Origin: Ww85 sp963745765 | GTDB lineage: Bacteria > Desulfobacterota > Desulfobulbia > Desulfobulbales > Desulfocapsaceae | DNA: 64,000 bases | NCBI GenBank assembly: GCA_963745765.1 | Contig: CAVUYQ010000023.1 | Span: forward strand, 1-64,000 | Direction of reading: 5' to 3' | Position numbers and translations under genes: made by a program | The notes under the pieces: model-generated | What the model saw: only the letters and a program-made list of their open reading frames with translations | Told to the model about the DNA's origin: nothing | Databases searched by the model: none | Shown here: positions 9,002 through 18,592 of the stretch, piece by piece | How the letters are laid out: the number at the start of each line of letters is the position of its first letter | How positions within the stretch are numbered: position 1 is the stretch's first letter

Positions 9002-10199
9002 TTTTAACCGTCAGCTCACCGAGCATATTCGTATAGCTGCCCAGTTCGTTATCATACCAGCCATAGATGACAGCCTGGGTAACCGGCACTTCAAGAATCG
9101 ATTCCCGGCCATCTCCAAAACCCGAGGCCCCGGCTTTGGCAAGATTGACAAAAATTGACGCCGTCCGGGTATGAGTTTCAGTTCCTTCGATAATTGCCGC
9201 GGCTTCTGGCGCTCCGATGATGTCAGAAGATACATTCTGTGTCTCACTGTACTTAAGGTATTTATTGTTTTCCGCATACCCGCGATACAATGAATTAATC
9301 AAATCCCTTTTGGTCGGATTACCCGGTTCATCCTGAATATTAATGACAAGGACAATCAGAGATCCGGTGGAGGTCGGTATACGCACTGATTCGGCTATAA
9401 AACCGATGTTCTTCATCTCCGGTATCACGAGGCCAAGGGCTTTCGCGGCACCGGTTGTCGTCAGAATAATATTGTTCATTATGGAACGGTTTTTCCTCAG
9501 ATCAACCGCTCCGCCGCCGGGAAGGCGGTCAAGCACCTGCTGACTGCCGGTCGCGGCATGGATCGTGACCATTGAAGCACTGAGCAGGTTTTCCGCCCCT
9601 ATCGCTTCCAGCAGCGGTTTAATCATATATGAGAGACAGGTTGTTGTACAGGAGGCTGCGGAGATAAGGTTGTGGCGGGAAGCAATATAATCATCATCGT
9701 TGATTCCCATGACCGTGGTAACGGCATCATCCGGCATCTCAAGACCTTTTGATTTGATCTTGAACGGGGCCGAGAGTATGACCTTGGCAGCGCCTGCTTC
9801 CAGATGGCCACGCAAGGCGCCTTTTGCCTCGTCCGTATCTGTCGTCGGATCAGTAAAAGCGCCGGAGGTATCAACGACAAGGCCAACCCCGCTCTCACGC
9901 CAGGCGATCTCTTTGGGGTTCCGGTTCGTACGAAGAATTTTTAGCGGAACACCATTGACCAGCATCTCCCCACTTTCCTCGTTTAGCTGTTCAATGACTC
10001 GGCCCCCTTTATGGCCATAAAGATAGGTTGCTAAACGTCCATAGGTCGAATCGCGTTCAATTGATGCGGCAAGGTCATCAAGAGTTTTGCCGACGTTTCG
10101 ACCAATATTTACCACAAGACCGGAAAAATGCTTGCGTGAAACATGGCTCCAGAGCGATAATTTTCCTATACGTCCAAGACCGTTAATACCTAATTTCAT
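8982..10199 (-). CDS. gap: Glyceraldehyde-3-phosphate dehydrogenase, long form
   Basis: This enzyme oxidises glyceraldehyde 3-phosphate with NAD(P). The start ATG at 10199 has a strong AAGGAGG 9 nt upstream and gives MKLGINGLGRIGKLSLW with the Rossmann motif; upstream in-frame starts are not supported. The active Cys is in SAASCTTTCLSYMIKPL, and the C-terminal YGWYDNELGSYTNMLGEL is typical. Length is 405 residues versus about 335 in common GapA. Extra residues lie near the N-terminus around RNVGKTLDDLAASIERDSTY and in the middle. It is the first gene of the operon to tRNA-Leu. Confidence 0.93.
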   Translation of the reverse strand: MKLGINGLGRIGKLSLWSHVSRKHFSGLVVNIGRNVGKTLDDLAASIERDSTYGRLATYLYGHKGGRVIEQLNEESGEMLVNGVPLKILRTNRNPKEIAWRESGVGLVVDTSGAFTDPTTDTDEAKGALRGHLEAGAAKVILSAPFKIKSKGLEMPDDAVTTVMGINDDDYIASRHNLISAASCTTTCLSYMIKPLLEAIGAENLLSASMVTIHAATGSQQVLDRLPGGGAVDLRKNRSIMNNIILTTTGAAKALGLVIPEMKNIGFIAESVRIPTSTGSLIVLVINIQDEPGNPTKRDLINSLYRGYAENNKYLKYSETQNVSSDIIGAPEAAAIIEGTETHTRTASIFVNLAKAGASGFGDGRESILEVPVTQAVIYGWYDNELGSYTNMLGELTVKIAESMV

Positions 10200-10397
10200 G
10201 GAAATGATCCTCCTTTGCGAGTAGGATAAACGCTGCAATGTCGCCATGGCATCCGGAAAACAACGGCCGAAAAGCAACTCTACCAATATAATTAATGTAA
10301 TCTGAAAATCTCTGACAAGGTACTCGACAAACATCACCCACACAGATGAATAGAGCTATTAATAGCACCTGTCCTGCCAAAATTCCAGTCACAATTT

Positions 10398-11096
10398 ATG
10401 CGTTTTCCCATTAATCTTGAACACGCTACCCTGCTCCGTCGCTATAAACGTTTTCTGGCCGATGTCAGGCTGCCAGACGGCAACATGCTGACCATTCACT
10501 GTGCAAATTCCGGTTCCATGCGATCCTGTTCAGAGAGCGGTAGCCCGGTCTGTTTTTCCACCTCGAACAATCCGAAACGAAAATATCCCCAGACCCTGGA
10601 GATGGTCTGGAACGGTGAAACCTGGATTGGTGTAAATACCTCACGTACCAACAGTATTGTCGCCGAAGCTCTGGCTGACGGCATAATTCAGGAGCTGGTA
10701 AACTTTGACACATTGCAGCGGGAAGTGAATACATCCCAGGGCAGCAGGCTCGATATCCTGCTGAAGACCGGGGAGAAAAAAACCTACGTCGAGGTCAAGA
10801 ACTGCTCTCTCGTCGAGAATGGCATCGCCCTTTTTCCGGATGCAGTAACAGCACGGGGAACAAAACATCTGAAGGAGCTCTGTCGACTGGTAAAACAGGG
10901 GCATCGCGGTGTTATCTTCTTTCTCGTGCAGCGGAGCGACGCCGAGAGGTTTTCTCCGGCTATGAACATCGACCTGCTCTACGCGAAGACCCTCTCTTCA
11001 GTCCATGCGTTGGGGGTGGAGATACTCGCCTACCAGGCGCAGGTGCAACCCGAATCAATAGAGATTGTCAGGAAATTACCCGTTATACTAGGGTAA
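10398..11096 (+). CDS. sfsA: SfsA family DNA-binding nuclease
   Basis: This 232-residue SfsA protein starts MRFPINLEHATLLRRYKRFL with the OB-like N-terminal part. The nuclease-like domain shows LDILLKTGEKKTYVEVKNCS, with the D-x(n)-E-V-K pattern of restriction-type nucleases, then FPDAVTARGTKHLKEL. SfsA was first linked to maltose metabolism and binds DNA; the physiological role is uncertain. It is divergent from gap and convergent with lepB. Confidence 0.9.
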   Translation: MRFPINLEHATLLRRYKRFLADVRLPDGNMLTIHCANSGSMRSCSESGSPVCFSTSNNPKRKYPQTLEMVWNGETWIGVNTSRTNSIVAEALADGIIQELVNFDTLQREVNTSQGSRLDILLKTGEKKTYVEVKNCSLVENGIALFPDAVTARGTKHLKELCRLVKQGHRGVIFFLVQRSDAERFSPAMNIDLLYAKTLSSVHALGVEILAYQAQVQPESIEIVRKLPVILG

Positions 11097-11196
11097 TAAA
11101 AGCGCAAAATAGAAAGATTTAAAACTGAAGGAAAGGGTTAGCCGTACTTCTGTTTTCCGGCCACAACGTCCTCGCTCGCACCGAGTCCTCCGGAGA

Positions 11197-11841
11197 TCAA
11201 TGAATGACCTTTCCCACGCGGTTCCATCGGATAGAAGTAAACCGACCCAAGGAAAAAAGAGGTCTGTCGGTATCCCAGGACCAGTAAATGATCATTGCCT
11301 TGCCAAGCACATCCTGATCATCGACATACCCCCAGAAACGGCTGTCAGAACTGTTATCCCGGTTGTCCCCCATGACGAAATACTTGCCCTCCGGGACGGT
11401 GATCGGGCCGAAATTATCCTTCGGGCTCACATTATAAGGCAGAACCATCTCCGACGTAAAATGTGCATGCGGATTCACATCTTTCTTGCCATTCAGATAG
11501 AGCTGTTTGTCTTTTATCACAATTTTGTCGCCGGGGACACCGACAACACGCTTAATGTAATCTATTGATCGATCTTTGGGGTAACGAAAAACGATCACGT
11601 CGCCATAGGCGGGATTTTTTATTGGAATCAGGACGGTACCGCTAAAAGGCATCCTGATTCCGTAGATAAACTTGTTAACCAGCAGATGGTCACCGATCTG
11701 AAGCGTGGGAAGCATTGAACCGGAAGGAATTTTAAAAGCTTGAACGACGAATGTCCTGATAAAAAGAGCAAGTAGAACCGCAATAACGATTGCTTCGATG
11801 TATTCTCTCAAAACGGATTTTCTCTTTTGCTCTGTACTCAC
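11197..11841 (-). CDS. lepB: Signal peptidase I
   Basis: This 214-residue inner-membrane serine protease removes signal peptides from exported proteins. One N-terminal helix (YIEAIVIAVLLALFIRTFVV) is followed by the catalytic Ser in IPSGSMLPTLQIGD and the catalytic Lys in YIKRVVGVPGDKI. The C-terminal box MGDNRDNSSDSRFWG is present. The start is GTG at 11841 preceded by GAGGAAC. It stands alone on the minus strand. Confidence 0.96.
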   Translation of the reverse strand: MSTEQKRKSVLREYIEAIVIAVLLALFIRTFVVQAFKIPSGSMLPTLQIGDHLLVNKFIYGIRMPFSGTVLIPIKNPAYGDVIVFRYPKDRSIDYIKRVVGVPGDKIVIKDKQLYLNGKKDVNPHAHFTSEMVLPYNVSPKDNFGPITVPEGKYFVMGDNRDNSSDSRFWGYVDDQDVLGKAMIIYWSWDTDRPLFSLGRFTSIRWNRVGKVIH

Positions 11842-12271
11842 CAGCTGTTCCTCATATATTTCTTATAGTTTCATCATGTTTCTGCGATTTTTTTCCACAG
11901 GAACAATTTTCTCCAATGCAAGGGTTCCGGCAAAGCTACTTTAAAACAGCCCATATTACAAGAACGATCACCGAGCCACCGCGGGAAAACATTACTTTTC
12001 CTTACACAACAGCTATTTACGGACATATACTACATACTGAGTGCAGCTCACTTACAACACCAATATATTGTAGTAATCCAGTTTCGAAATGGTTATTGAA
12101 ATTAATAAATGCCTGTTAAAAATAAGAAAAACTTTTATTTTTTCCCTCGTTTTCCTTGACAAACCTCTACTTTTATGTCCTAAATTGAAATTAGTAAGGA
12201 AAGTCTGTAGTTTATTGGCTTTTCAGAGATGTAAAATTAAACTTTGATTTCTCTCACTCCAACGAACAGAC
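11842..12271. other. AT-rich divergent intergenic region between lepB and pilM
   Basis: This 430 bp stretch has no convincing ORF. It should hold promoters for lepB (-) and the pil operon (+). Confidence 0.5.
12156..12186 (+). promoter_or_regulatory. Possible sigma70-type promoter for the pil operon
   Basis: TTGACA at 12156-12161 is a perfect -35 box. The best -10 candidate, TAAATT at 12181-12186, is 19 nt away, longer than the ideal 17. It would give a leader of roughly 78 nt before pilM. Confidence 0.3.
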
Positions 12272-13330
12272 ATGAAACTGCCCTTTATCTCTTCAGAGGA
12301 TTTGGTTGTCGGTGTAGATATCGGTTCACACGCGGTAAAGGTGTGTCAGCTTAAAAAAGGTGATAAAACCTATTCCGTTGTCAGTCTTGGAAGCACGATT
12401 CTGCCGGAAGGTGCGGTTGATGACGGAACCCTGAATGAACCTGAGATTGTCGGTGCCGCCATAGCTGAACTGTTCAAAAATCTTAAGATAAAGAAGAAAA
12501 AGGTTGGCTTCTCCATCTCCGGTTATTCCGTCATTGTCAAAAAGGTGAATCTGGCCGTGATGGATGAACAGCAGATGGAAGAACATATCCTGGCCGAAGC
12601 CGAACAATATATTCCCTTTGATATCAAAGATGTCTATCTCGATTTCCAGGATCTGAAGACAGGGACCGAGGAAAACGAGCGAACCGATGTCATGCTTGTC
12701 GCGGCAAAAAAAGATATCGTCGACGATTATCTCGACATGCTCGACAGCATCGGTTTGCAAGCTACCATCGTCGATGTCGACGGATTTGCCCTGGAAAACA
12801 CCTACGAATACAACATGCCCAAAACTGACAATGTCGCTCTGGTTGACATCGGTGCCTCGAAAATGAATATCAATATCATCTCGGGTGGCATGTCTATGGT
12901 GGCAAGAGATATCGTTGTTGGAAGCCGACAGCTCACTGAGCGCATCATGAACCAGTTTGACATCGAGTATGAGGAGGCTGAGGCTGTCAAACTGGGACAT
13001 CAACCCGCCGGAGACAGGCAGGAAGAACTTGAAGACATTTTCTCAACCGTTTGTACCCAATGGGTGCTTGAAGTTAAAAAGGCCATTGACCTGTATCATA
13101 ACAATTATCCCGATGAGCCTCTCGTCAAATTGGTTCTTAGTGGCGGTGGAGCAAAAGTTGCCGGGCTGACTGAATACCTGGCCCAGGAAACGGGGCTTAA
13201 CGTGGAACTTTTCAACCCGTTTGTTAACATGACTTCAAACAATAAAAAAATTGACCCAGACTACCTGAAAGGTGTCGGAGCAGAGATGGCCATAGCTTCA
13301 GGTATTGCCATCAGGCCGTCAGTCATATAG
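12272..13330 (+). CDS. pilM: Type IV pilus assembly protein PilM
   Basis: PilM is a cytoplasmic actin-like ATPase-fold protein that binds the N-terminus of PilN and helps align the pilus machine. The 352-residue product shows the actin phosphate-1 loop VVGVDIGSHAVKVCQL, the second loop VALVDIGASKMNINI and the adenosine motif LVLSGGGAKVAGL. It is the first gene of a + operon continuing into pilN 24 bp later. Confidence 0.95.
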   Translation: MKLPFISSEDLVVGVDIGSHAVKVCQLKKGDKTYSVVSLGSTILPEGAVDDGTLNEPEIVGAAIAELFKNLKIKKKKVGFSISGYSVIVKKVNLAVMDEQQMEEHILAEAEQYIPFDIKDVYLDFQDLKTGTEENERTDVMLVAAKKDIVDDYLDMLDSIGLQATIVDVDGFALENTYEYNMPKTDNVALVDIGASKMNINIISGGMSMVARDIVVGSRQLTERIMNQFDIEYEEAEAVKLGHQPAGDRQEELEDIFSTVCTQWVLEVKKAIDLYHNNYPDEPLVKLVLSGGGAKVAGLTEYLAQETGLNVELFNPFVNMTSNNKKIDPDYLKGVGAEMAIASGIAIRPSVI

Positions 13331-13354
13331 GAGCTTCCTGTAAGCAGGTGAAGT

Positions 13355-13981
13355 ATGCTGAGAATTAACCTCCTTCCCATCAGGCAACTTAAAAAACGGG
13401 CCAAGGCACGAAACCAGATTATCGGGGCCTTTCTTGTCTTTTGTTGTGTGCTCGTTCTGCTCGGTTTTGTCGGTGCAATACAGGCATCCAGGATTTCAGG
13501 TCTCGATCAGGAAATCGCTGATAAGACCAAAGAAAAGAAATCTTTTGACAAGGTCGTTAAAGAACTGGCTGATCTGGAAAAGAAACGGCTTGATCTGAAC
13601 AATAAAATTGAGATTATCAACAAACTCAAGACAGATTCGTCGCTTACGGTTCACATTCTTGATGAAGTGGCCAAGCTTATTGACAATAACAGGATGTGGC
13701 TTACAACACTCAGCCAGAATGGCAACCAACTAATCCTGTCGGGATTCGCACTGGACAATCAGACCATTGCCCAGTTCATGGATGAGTTGAAATTCAAATC
13801 GCCCTATATCAATGCAGTGAATTTGACTAATTCTTCATTGCAGACGCAACTCGGAAAAGAACTAAAGGCTTTTTCACTGGCCTGCAGTGTTTCTTCTCTT
13901 CCCCCCCGCCGACTGAAGGGGAAGGGACAGAGAAAGAGGCTGCCGGAAAGCAGAAAAAATAATTTCAGGGATATTCGTTAG
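13355..13981 (+). CDS. pilN: Type IV pilus assembly protein PilN (C-terminus possibly frameshifted)
   Basis: PilN is a bitopic inner-membrane protein binding PilM and PilO. The start MLRINLLPIRQLKKRAK is the PilM-binding motif, followed by one helix (IIGAFLVFCCVLVLLGFVGA), a coiled coil and a small periplasmic fold. The last 26 residues are strongly basic (RRLKGKGQRKRLPESRK). They follow a run of seven C at about 13903. With eight C the frame would give an acidic tail (TEGEGTEKEAAGKQKK) ending near 13962. The alternative looks more natural, so an error or slippage at the C run is possible. pilO starts 3 bp after the annotated stop. Confidence 0.88.
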   Translation: MLRINLLPIRQLKKRAKARNQIIGAFLVFCCVLVLLGFVGAIQASRISGLDQEIADKTKEKKSFDKVVKELADLEKKRLDLNNKIEIINKLKTDSSLTVHILDEVAKLIDNNRMWLTTLSQNGNQLILSGFALDNQTIAQFMDELKFKSPYINAVNLTNSSLQTQLGKELKAFSLACSVSSLPPRRLKGKGQRKRLPESRKNNFRDIR

Positions 13982-13984
13982 CCA

Positions 13985-14614
13985 ATGCCAAAGAACGACT
14001 CGAAATTAGAGCTATTTCTTGACAAGAAATTCATACCGCTCGATAAAAAAGTTAAAATTGCCATTGCAGTCCTTCTCGTCGTTCTGCCTGTAGTTGCATT
14101 CTACTTCATTTATTATCAGGGAAGTACCCAGAAGATTATTGCTCTGGAGAGAACCAGGGGCACCCTTAATAAGGAAATTTTGAACCTGCGTGAAAAGGAG
14201 AGAAACAAGCCGATCCTGCTGAAGGAAGTAGCAAAGGTAGAGGAGGAGTTCGAAGAAGCATCATTGATGCTGCCCAAAGAACAAGAGATACCGCAACTGC
14301 TGAAGGATATTTCCGCGCTGGGCCGCAGCGCGGGTCTCGACTTCTTGTCGTTCACACCAAAACCCGAGATTCCCCGGGATTATTTTAACGAAATTCCCGT
14401 TAGCATCAATATCCGTGGGACTTATCACGCCGTCGGCTTCTTTTTTGACCAGGTGAGCAAGCTCGACAGAATTGTCAGTGTTTCAAATGTTAAAATGAGT
14501 GCTCCCAGCAGAGAACAGGGAGAGATTGTACTTAATTCGAACTGCGAACTGATAACCTACCGTTTTACCAATGTGAAAATATCTGATGAGACGAAAGGCA
14601 AGAAGAAAAGATGA
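13985..14614 (+). CDS. pilO: Type IV pilus assembly protein PilO
   Basis: PilO is the partner of PilN in the inner-membrane alignment subcomplex. The 209-residue protein has one N-terminal helix (KIAIAVLLVVLPVVAFYFIYY), a coiled coil with many Glu and Lys (ERTRGTLNKEILNLREKERN), then a ferredoxin-like periplasmic part including SAGLDFLSFTPKPEIPRDYF and VSINIRGTYHAVGFFFDQVS. This latter motif is typical of PilO. Confidence 0.94.
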   Translation: MPKNDSKLELFLDKKFIPLDKKVKIAIAVLLVVLPVVAFYFIYYQGSTQKIIALERTRGTLNKEILNLREKERNKPILLKEVAKVEEEFEEASLMLPKEQEIPQLLKDISALGRSAGLDFLSFTPKPEIPRDYFNEIPVSINIRGTYHAVGFFFDQVSKLDRIVSVSNVKMSAPSREQGEIVLNSNCELITYRFTNVKISDETKGKKKR

Positions 14615-14638
14615 TAACCGACTAGTGAAAATCATTTT

Positions 14639-15190
14639 ATGACTATGACACCATGGCTCAAGACCATCTGCAATTATCTGACAATTGCATCTTTTGTTCT
14701 CCTTATCGGCCTGCCCCTGACCGCCCAGGCCGAAGACCCGCCGGCTGACAAACCGGATCAGAAGGGTGATAGCGGAACACAAGATAAAACGATGATAGGG
14801 ATTAAAAAAAGGACTGAGACGTTTGAGTATCAGATCGAAGGGCGGTCGGATCCCTTTATGCCTTTCGTCTCAGAGCGTTCAACAACGCCAAATGAAAACC
14901 CTGACGAACTTATCGATGATAACAAAAAACTTACCGGGATGCAGCTCTTCGAGCCGGGGCAGCTCACCCTGGTGGCACTGATGAGCGCCGGAGGCAAAAG
15001 AATTGCGATGGTGCAGGATTTCACCGGGAAAGGCTACATTTTAAAAGAAGGGACAAAGATAGGCAGGCGAGGGGTCGTCAAGGAAATCACCGACAATAAA
15101 GTTATTATCTCAGAAACGGCTCAAACCCGTGGTGGGAAAATACTTACCAATAATATCGCCATGGTTTTAAAGAAAGAGGGAGAAGAATAA
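14639..15190 (+). CDS. pilP: Type IV pilus assembly protein PilP
   Basis: PilP connects the PilNO complex with the secretin. The 183-residue product has an N-terminal hydrophobic segment ending in Ala-x-Ala (LPLTAQAEDP), without a clear lipobox, a disordered linker, then the folded domain with FEYQIEGRSDPFMPFV and LVALMSAGGKRIAMVQDFTG. The C-terminal beta domain (YILKEGTKIGRRGVVKEI) matches the PilP HR domain. The absence of a lipobox Cys is worth noting because many PilP proteins are lipoproteins. Confidence 0.92.
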   Translation: MTMTPWLKTICNYLTIASFVLLIGLPLTAQAEDPPADKPDQKGDSGTQDKTMIGIKKRTETFEYQIEGRSDPFMPFVSERSTTPNENPDELIDDNKKLTGMQLFEPGQLTLVALMSAGGKRIAMVQDFTGKGYILKEGTKIGRRGVVKEITDNKVIISETAQTRGGKILTNNIAMVLKKEGEE

Positions 15191-15193
15191 ACA

Positions 15194-16759
15194 ATGTATA
15201 CAAGGCTTAGTACTTTATTCCTGGCCATTTTCTCCAGCCTTTGCCTCCTGCAGATCACGCTTCTGCCTTCTGTCTCGCTATCAGCAGATCAAAAGCAGGC
15301 AAATAACGTATACCAGGTTTCCGAGGTAAATACCGTTATTGAGCCGGACAACGTTTCAATGACCCTGATAGGAAGCACTGCGCCTGCTTATACGGTGAGC
15401 GAGCGCTTCGGCCCTTTCCGGTTGATTGTCGACGTTGCCGATGCGGCATTTGCAGATTCCCTGGACCTTGAAAATCTACTGCCGCCAAACAAGTTGGCAA
15501 AACTCTACATCTCCATCCTTAAGGATCAAGAGCCGGCAATTGCCCGTTTTGAATTTACCCTTGATGACAACAGCAGTTATGATGTTCAACGATTGCAGAA
15601 TAATCTTAAGATCAATATCTTTTCGCCAATAGCAGACAGTACACCGCCCTCTCCTGCCCTGCCTGAGGCAGGCGGCATGACTGCCAAAAATGGCACCGCT
15701 CCTGATGCGCAGAAAGACGAAATCATTACCGGATCAATATTCGAGACCCCGGCAAAGGATATTGATCTCACGAAACCGCAGCAAGAAGCCGTCAATGCAG
15801 ATGTAGAGAAGTTAAAGGATAGTTTCTCATTCTCAGGATATAAGAACGAACGTATCAGTGTTGATTTTTATAAAATTGACCTGCACAATGTCTTCCGACT
15901 TTTTCGTCAGATCAGCAACCTCAACATCATTGTCGATGAGGCCGTTAACGGCTCTGTAACCATCGCCCTGACCGATGTCCCCTGGGACTTTGCTCTTGAT
16001 ATCATTCTGAATCTGGCTGGCCTGAAAAAAGAGGAACGCTACAATACAATCGTCATCTATCCGAAAAACAAAGAATTTACCTGGCCGGCACAGGCTGTGG
16101 ACAATCTCACCTTCGAAGCAGACACGCAAGTGGTGCGGGAAGAAGCTCTTATTATTCAGCAATCAGCCAGCCAGCCTGCCGAAATCATGCAGGCCAAAGA
16201 ATTGCTGCTGAAGGCTCTCGACCTTGAAAAGGACGATGATTTTGAAGATGCCGCTGCACTTTACGAAAAGGCCGCAAAACTCTGGCCTGATAATACGAAA
16301 ATCTTCAACAAGCTGGCAAACCTTTATCTTGGCAGACTGAACATGAGTGCCAAGGCGTATTACTTTGCCCAACAGGCACTCGATAAAGATCCCGGTGATA
16401 CACGGGCTGCACTTTACAGTGCCATCTCGCTGGCAAACATGGACCGCATTCCCGAGGCAATGGAATTTTTCGCCCAGAGCATCAGCGGGAATCCTCCCAT
16501 GAGAGAAGCGCTGGTCAGCTATGCCGCCTTCAGCGAAAATAATAACCAGCCTGAAGCCGCCCTGAAACTACTCAATACCTTTAGCAAATATTACGGGGAC
16601 GATCTGCTCTCCATGGTCAGCAAGGCGCGCCTTCTCGACAAAATGGGGGAACACGAAAAAGCAACCGAACAATACCGGGCTCTTATGGCATCCGGGTTCC
16701 AGATGCGGCCTGACTTAAAAAAATATGTCGAAAGCAGATTGTCTGCCGGGAATTTTTGA
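15194..16759 (+). CDS. AMIN, secretin-N-like and TPR protein of the pilus operon (split PilQ N-part)
   Basis: The 521-residue protein begins with a signal peptide (LFLAIFSSLCLLQITLLPSVS). An AMIN-type domain follows (residues about 45-145, FGPFRLIVDVADAAF, normally peptidoglycan-binding). Around residues 210-295 an STN/secretin-N-like module appears: ISVDFYKIDLHNVFRLFRQI and VPWDFALDIILNLAGL, the same pairing found at the start of PilQ. The C-terminal 190 residues are TPR-like (LYEKAAKLWPDNTKIFNKLA). It therefore carries the PilQ N-terminal modules without a secretin domain, and lies 66 bp before a separate secretin gene. A role in anchoring or assembling the secretin is an inference. Confidence 0.82.
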   Translation: MYTRLSTLFLAIFSSLCLLQITLLPSVSLSADQKQANNVYQVSEVNTVIEPDNVSMTLIGSTAPAYTVSERFGPFRLIVDVADAAFADSLDLENLLPPNKLAKLYISILKDQEPAIARFEFTLDDNSSYDVQRLQNNLKINIFSPIADSTPPSPALPEAGGMTAKNGTAPDAQKDEIITGSIFETPAKDIDLTKPQQEAVNADVEKLKDSFSFSGYKNERISVDFYKIDLHNVFRLFRQISNLNIIVDEAVNGSVTIALTDVPWDFALDIILNLAGLKKEERYNTIVIYPKNKEFTWPAQAVDNLTFEADTQVVREEALIIQQSASQPAEIMQAKELLLKALDLEKDDDFEDAAALYEKAAKLWPDNTKIFNKLANLYLGRLNMSAKAYYFAQQALDKDPGDTRAALYSAISLANMDRIPEAMEFFAQSISGNPPMREALVSYAAFSENNNQPEAALKLLNTFSKYYGDDLLSMVSKARLLDKMGEHEKATEQYRALMASGFQMRPDLKKYVESRLSAGNF

Positions 16760-16824
16760 TCCATTAAACTTATTAAAATGTTTATAATATCAGCATGATA
16801 CTTTTGCCGATGAGGTCCCAAAAC

Positions 16825-18534
16825 ATGAAGGTGATCAACAGATCTTTCCATTATTTGACAATGGTGCTGCTCCTGTTATTCGCGACATCCTGCGGCAACC
16901 AACAGCAAACGGTGAGCGAGAAGCCTGCAGCTCCAGTAGAGCAACAGACGGAGACGATGAAGCCTGCTGAGGTGAAGAAACCGGAGGCCCTTCCCGTTGT
17001 TTACCAGAGTCCTTCCTATATGGTGGATTCAGATAATGCGGAGGATCTTGCGCTCGGCACTGAAGATGCGGTACTCAAGGTCGGCGCGACAATCAAGTCG
17101 ACCCGGGGCCCTCAACCGCTCTGGGATATTCTCAAACGGCTAGCCTCCCTTAAAAAAATGAACGTTTCCTGGGCCAGTGATGTCGACCAGAATGTTCTTG
17201 TTGATGTTGATATCAGTGCCAATGACGATTTCTATGAGTCCATCGACAACCTGCTCAGACAGGTTGATTATTTTCATGAGGTGAAAGGTAACACCATCAT
17301 CGTTAAATACAAGGAAGTTCGCCAGTTCAGGATTGCCATGCCCTTTGTGAAGTCGGACTATAAAACCGGTACCGGCGGCAATGTCCTTGGTTCAAACGAA
17401 GCATCAAGCAACATTGATGGTACCATCGAGCTGAAAGCTGAAGGTAACACCTTTGATATATGGGAAAATATCCAGGCAAACATGGATAAAATCATTGCGC
17501 TGTGGAACACCAAGGCCGTGACGCCCGATATGCCGTCTACCGCGTCTGGCGAGACAGGGGATGCTGCTCCTGCTGGCAATGAACCGGTACAGGCAACCAG
17601 GCAGGTTTCTTCCGGTGATGCACAATATATTATCGACAAGCCTGTCGGCATCATTACTGTGACCGCGCCCCGTCCCGTTCTCAATGAATTGCAGCGTTAC
17701 TTTGACAACCTGACCAGGGAGCTCTATAAACAGATCAACATCGAGGCGAAAATTATAGAAGTTCATCTCACAGACAACTCCTCCATCGGGCTCAACTGGG
17801 ACCAGGTTTTGAGCAACTTCAACGTCACAGGAACGGTCACCTTCGGTGATGCCGCCAGGGGAGGACAAATCTGGCCCTATGTCTCTTCCAATACCGGCTC
17901 TTATGACAATGGAACCGAGCATGGAAATACCTACGACCCAACCCGTTTTATTTCCAAAATTGCTCTTGATGCCGTCAATTTTAACGTTTTTCTTAACGCC
18001 ATCGAACAACAGGGAGATACCACCATATTGTCAAACCCGAAGATCAGTGTGATGAATGGACAGCCGGCACTGTTAACCGTTGGTAGAAACGTTACCTATA
18101 TCGAGAAAATCGAGACCGATATAGATTCCTCCGGTGTTACACCGATCAGGACCTATACGGTTGACACGGCAAGAATTCTCTCCGGTATCGGGCTCGCACT
18201 GACAGCCACTATTTTGCATGACAATGAAATCATCATGAACCTTGTTCCGGTTACTTCCGAGCTTCAGGAGCCGATTGAATATAAATCCGTCGGCACTGAC
18301 GGCGGGGAAGTAGGACTGCCGATCATCAATGTTCGTGAGATCAGTACAACAGTCAGGGTGAAGAATAACGAAATGCTGGTCATCGGCGGCCTGATCAGCG
18401 AAGTCGATACAACCGCGGGAAGCTTTGCGCCAGTCCTTGGCAAGATTCCATTAGTCCGTTACCTCTTCGGTTATGAAGAGAAAACAAAAGAAAAACGAGA
18501 GCTGATCATTCTGCTCAAACCGACGATTCTTTAA
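16825..18534 (+). CDS. Lipoprotein secretin, MshL/PilQ type
   Basis: This is an outer-membrane secretin of about 569 residues. The ATG at 16825 gives MKVINRSFHYLTMVLLLLFA followed by the lipobox ATSC. The N-terminal part contains STN-like modules (WDILKRLASLKKMNVSWASD). The secretin domain starts near QINIEAKIIEVHLTDNSSIG and ends with LVPVTSEL, MLVIGGLISE and RELIILLKPTIL, all hallmark segments. Lipidation and lack of AMIN resemble MshL more than PilQ. It would form the pore for the PilMNOP machine; the preceding gene supplies the AMIN part. MSHA-specific genes are not seen in the window. Confidence 0.88.
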   Translation: MKVINRSFHYLTMVLLLLFATSCGNQQQTVSEKPAAPVEQQTETMKPAEVKKPEALPVVYQSPSYMVDSDNAEDLALGTEDAVLKVGATIKSTRGPQPLWDILKRLASLKKMNVSWASDVDQNVLVDVDISANDDFYESIDNLLRQVDYFHEVKGNTIIVKYKEVRQFRIAMPFVKSDYKTGTGGNVLGSNEASSNIDGTIELKAEGNTFDIWENIQANMDKIIALWNTKAVTPDMPSTASGETGDAAPAGNEPVQATRQVSSGDAQYIIDKPVGIITVTAPRPVLNELQRYFDNLTRELYKQINIEAKIIEVHLTDNSSIGLNWDQVLSNFNVTGTVTFGDAARGGQIWPYVSSNTGSYDNGTEHGNTYDPTRFISKIALDAVNFNVFLNAIEQQGDTTILSNPKISVMNGQPALLTVGRNVTYIEKIETDIDSSGVTPIRTYTVDTARILSGIGLALTATILHDNEIIMNLVPVTSELQEPIEYKSVGTDGGEVGLPIINVREISTTVRVKNNEMLVIGGLISEVDTTAGSFAPVLGKIPLVRYLFGYEEKTKEKRELIILLKPTIL

Positions 18535-18592
18535 CTGGAACGAAACAATTTTATTGGCAGTCCTCATTTCATCATTTGGCAGGGAGAGTACT

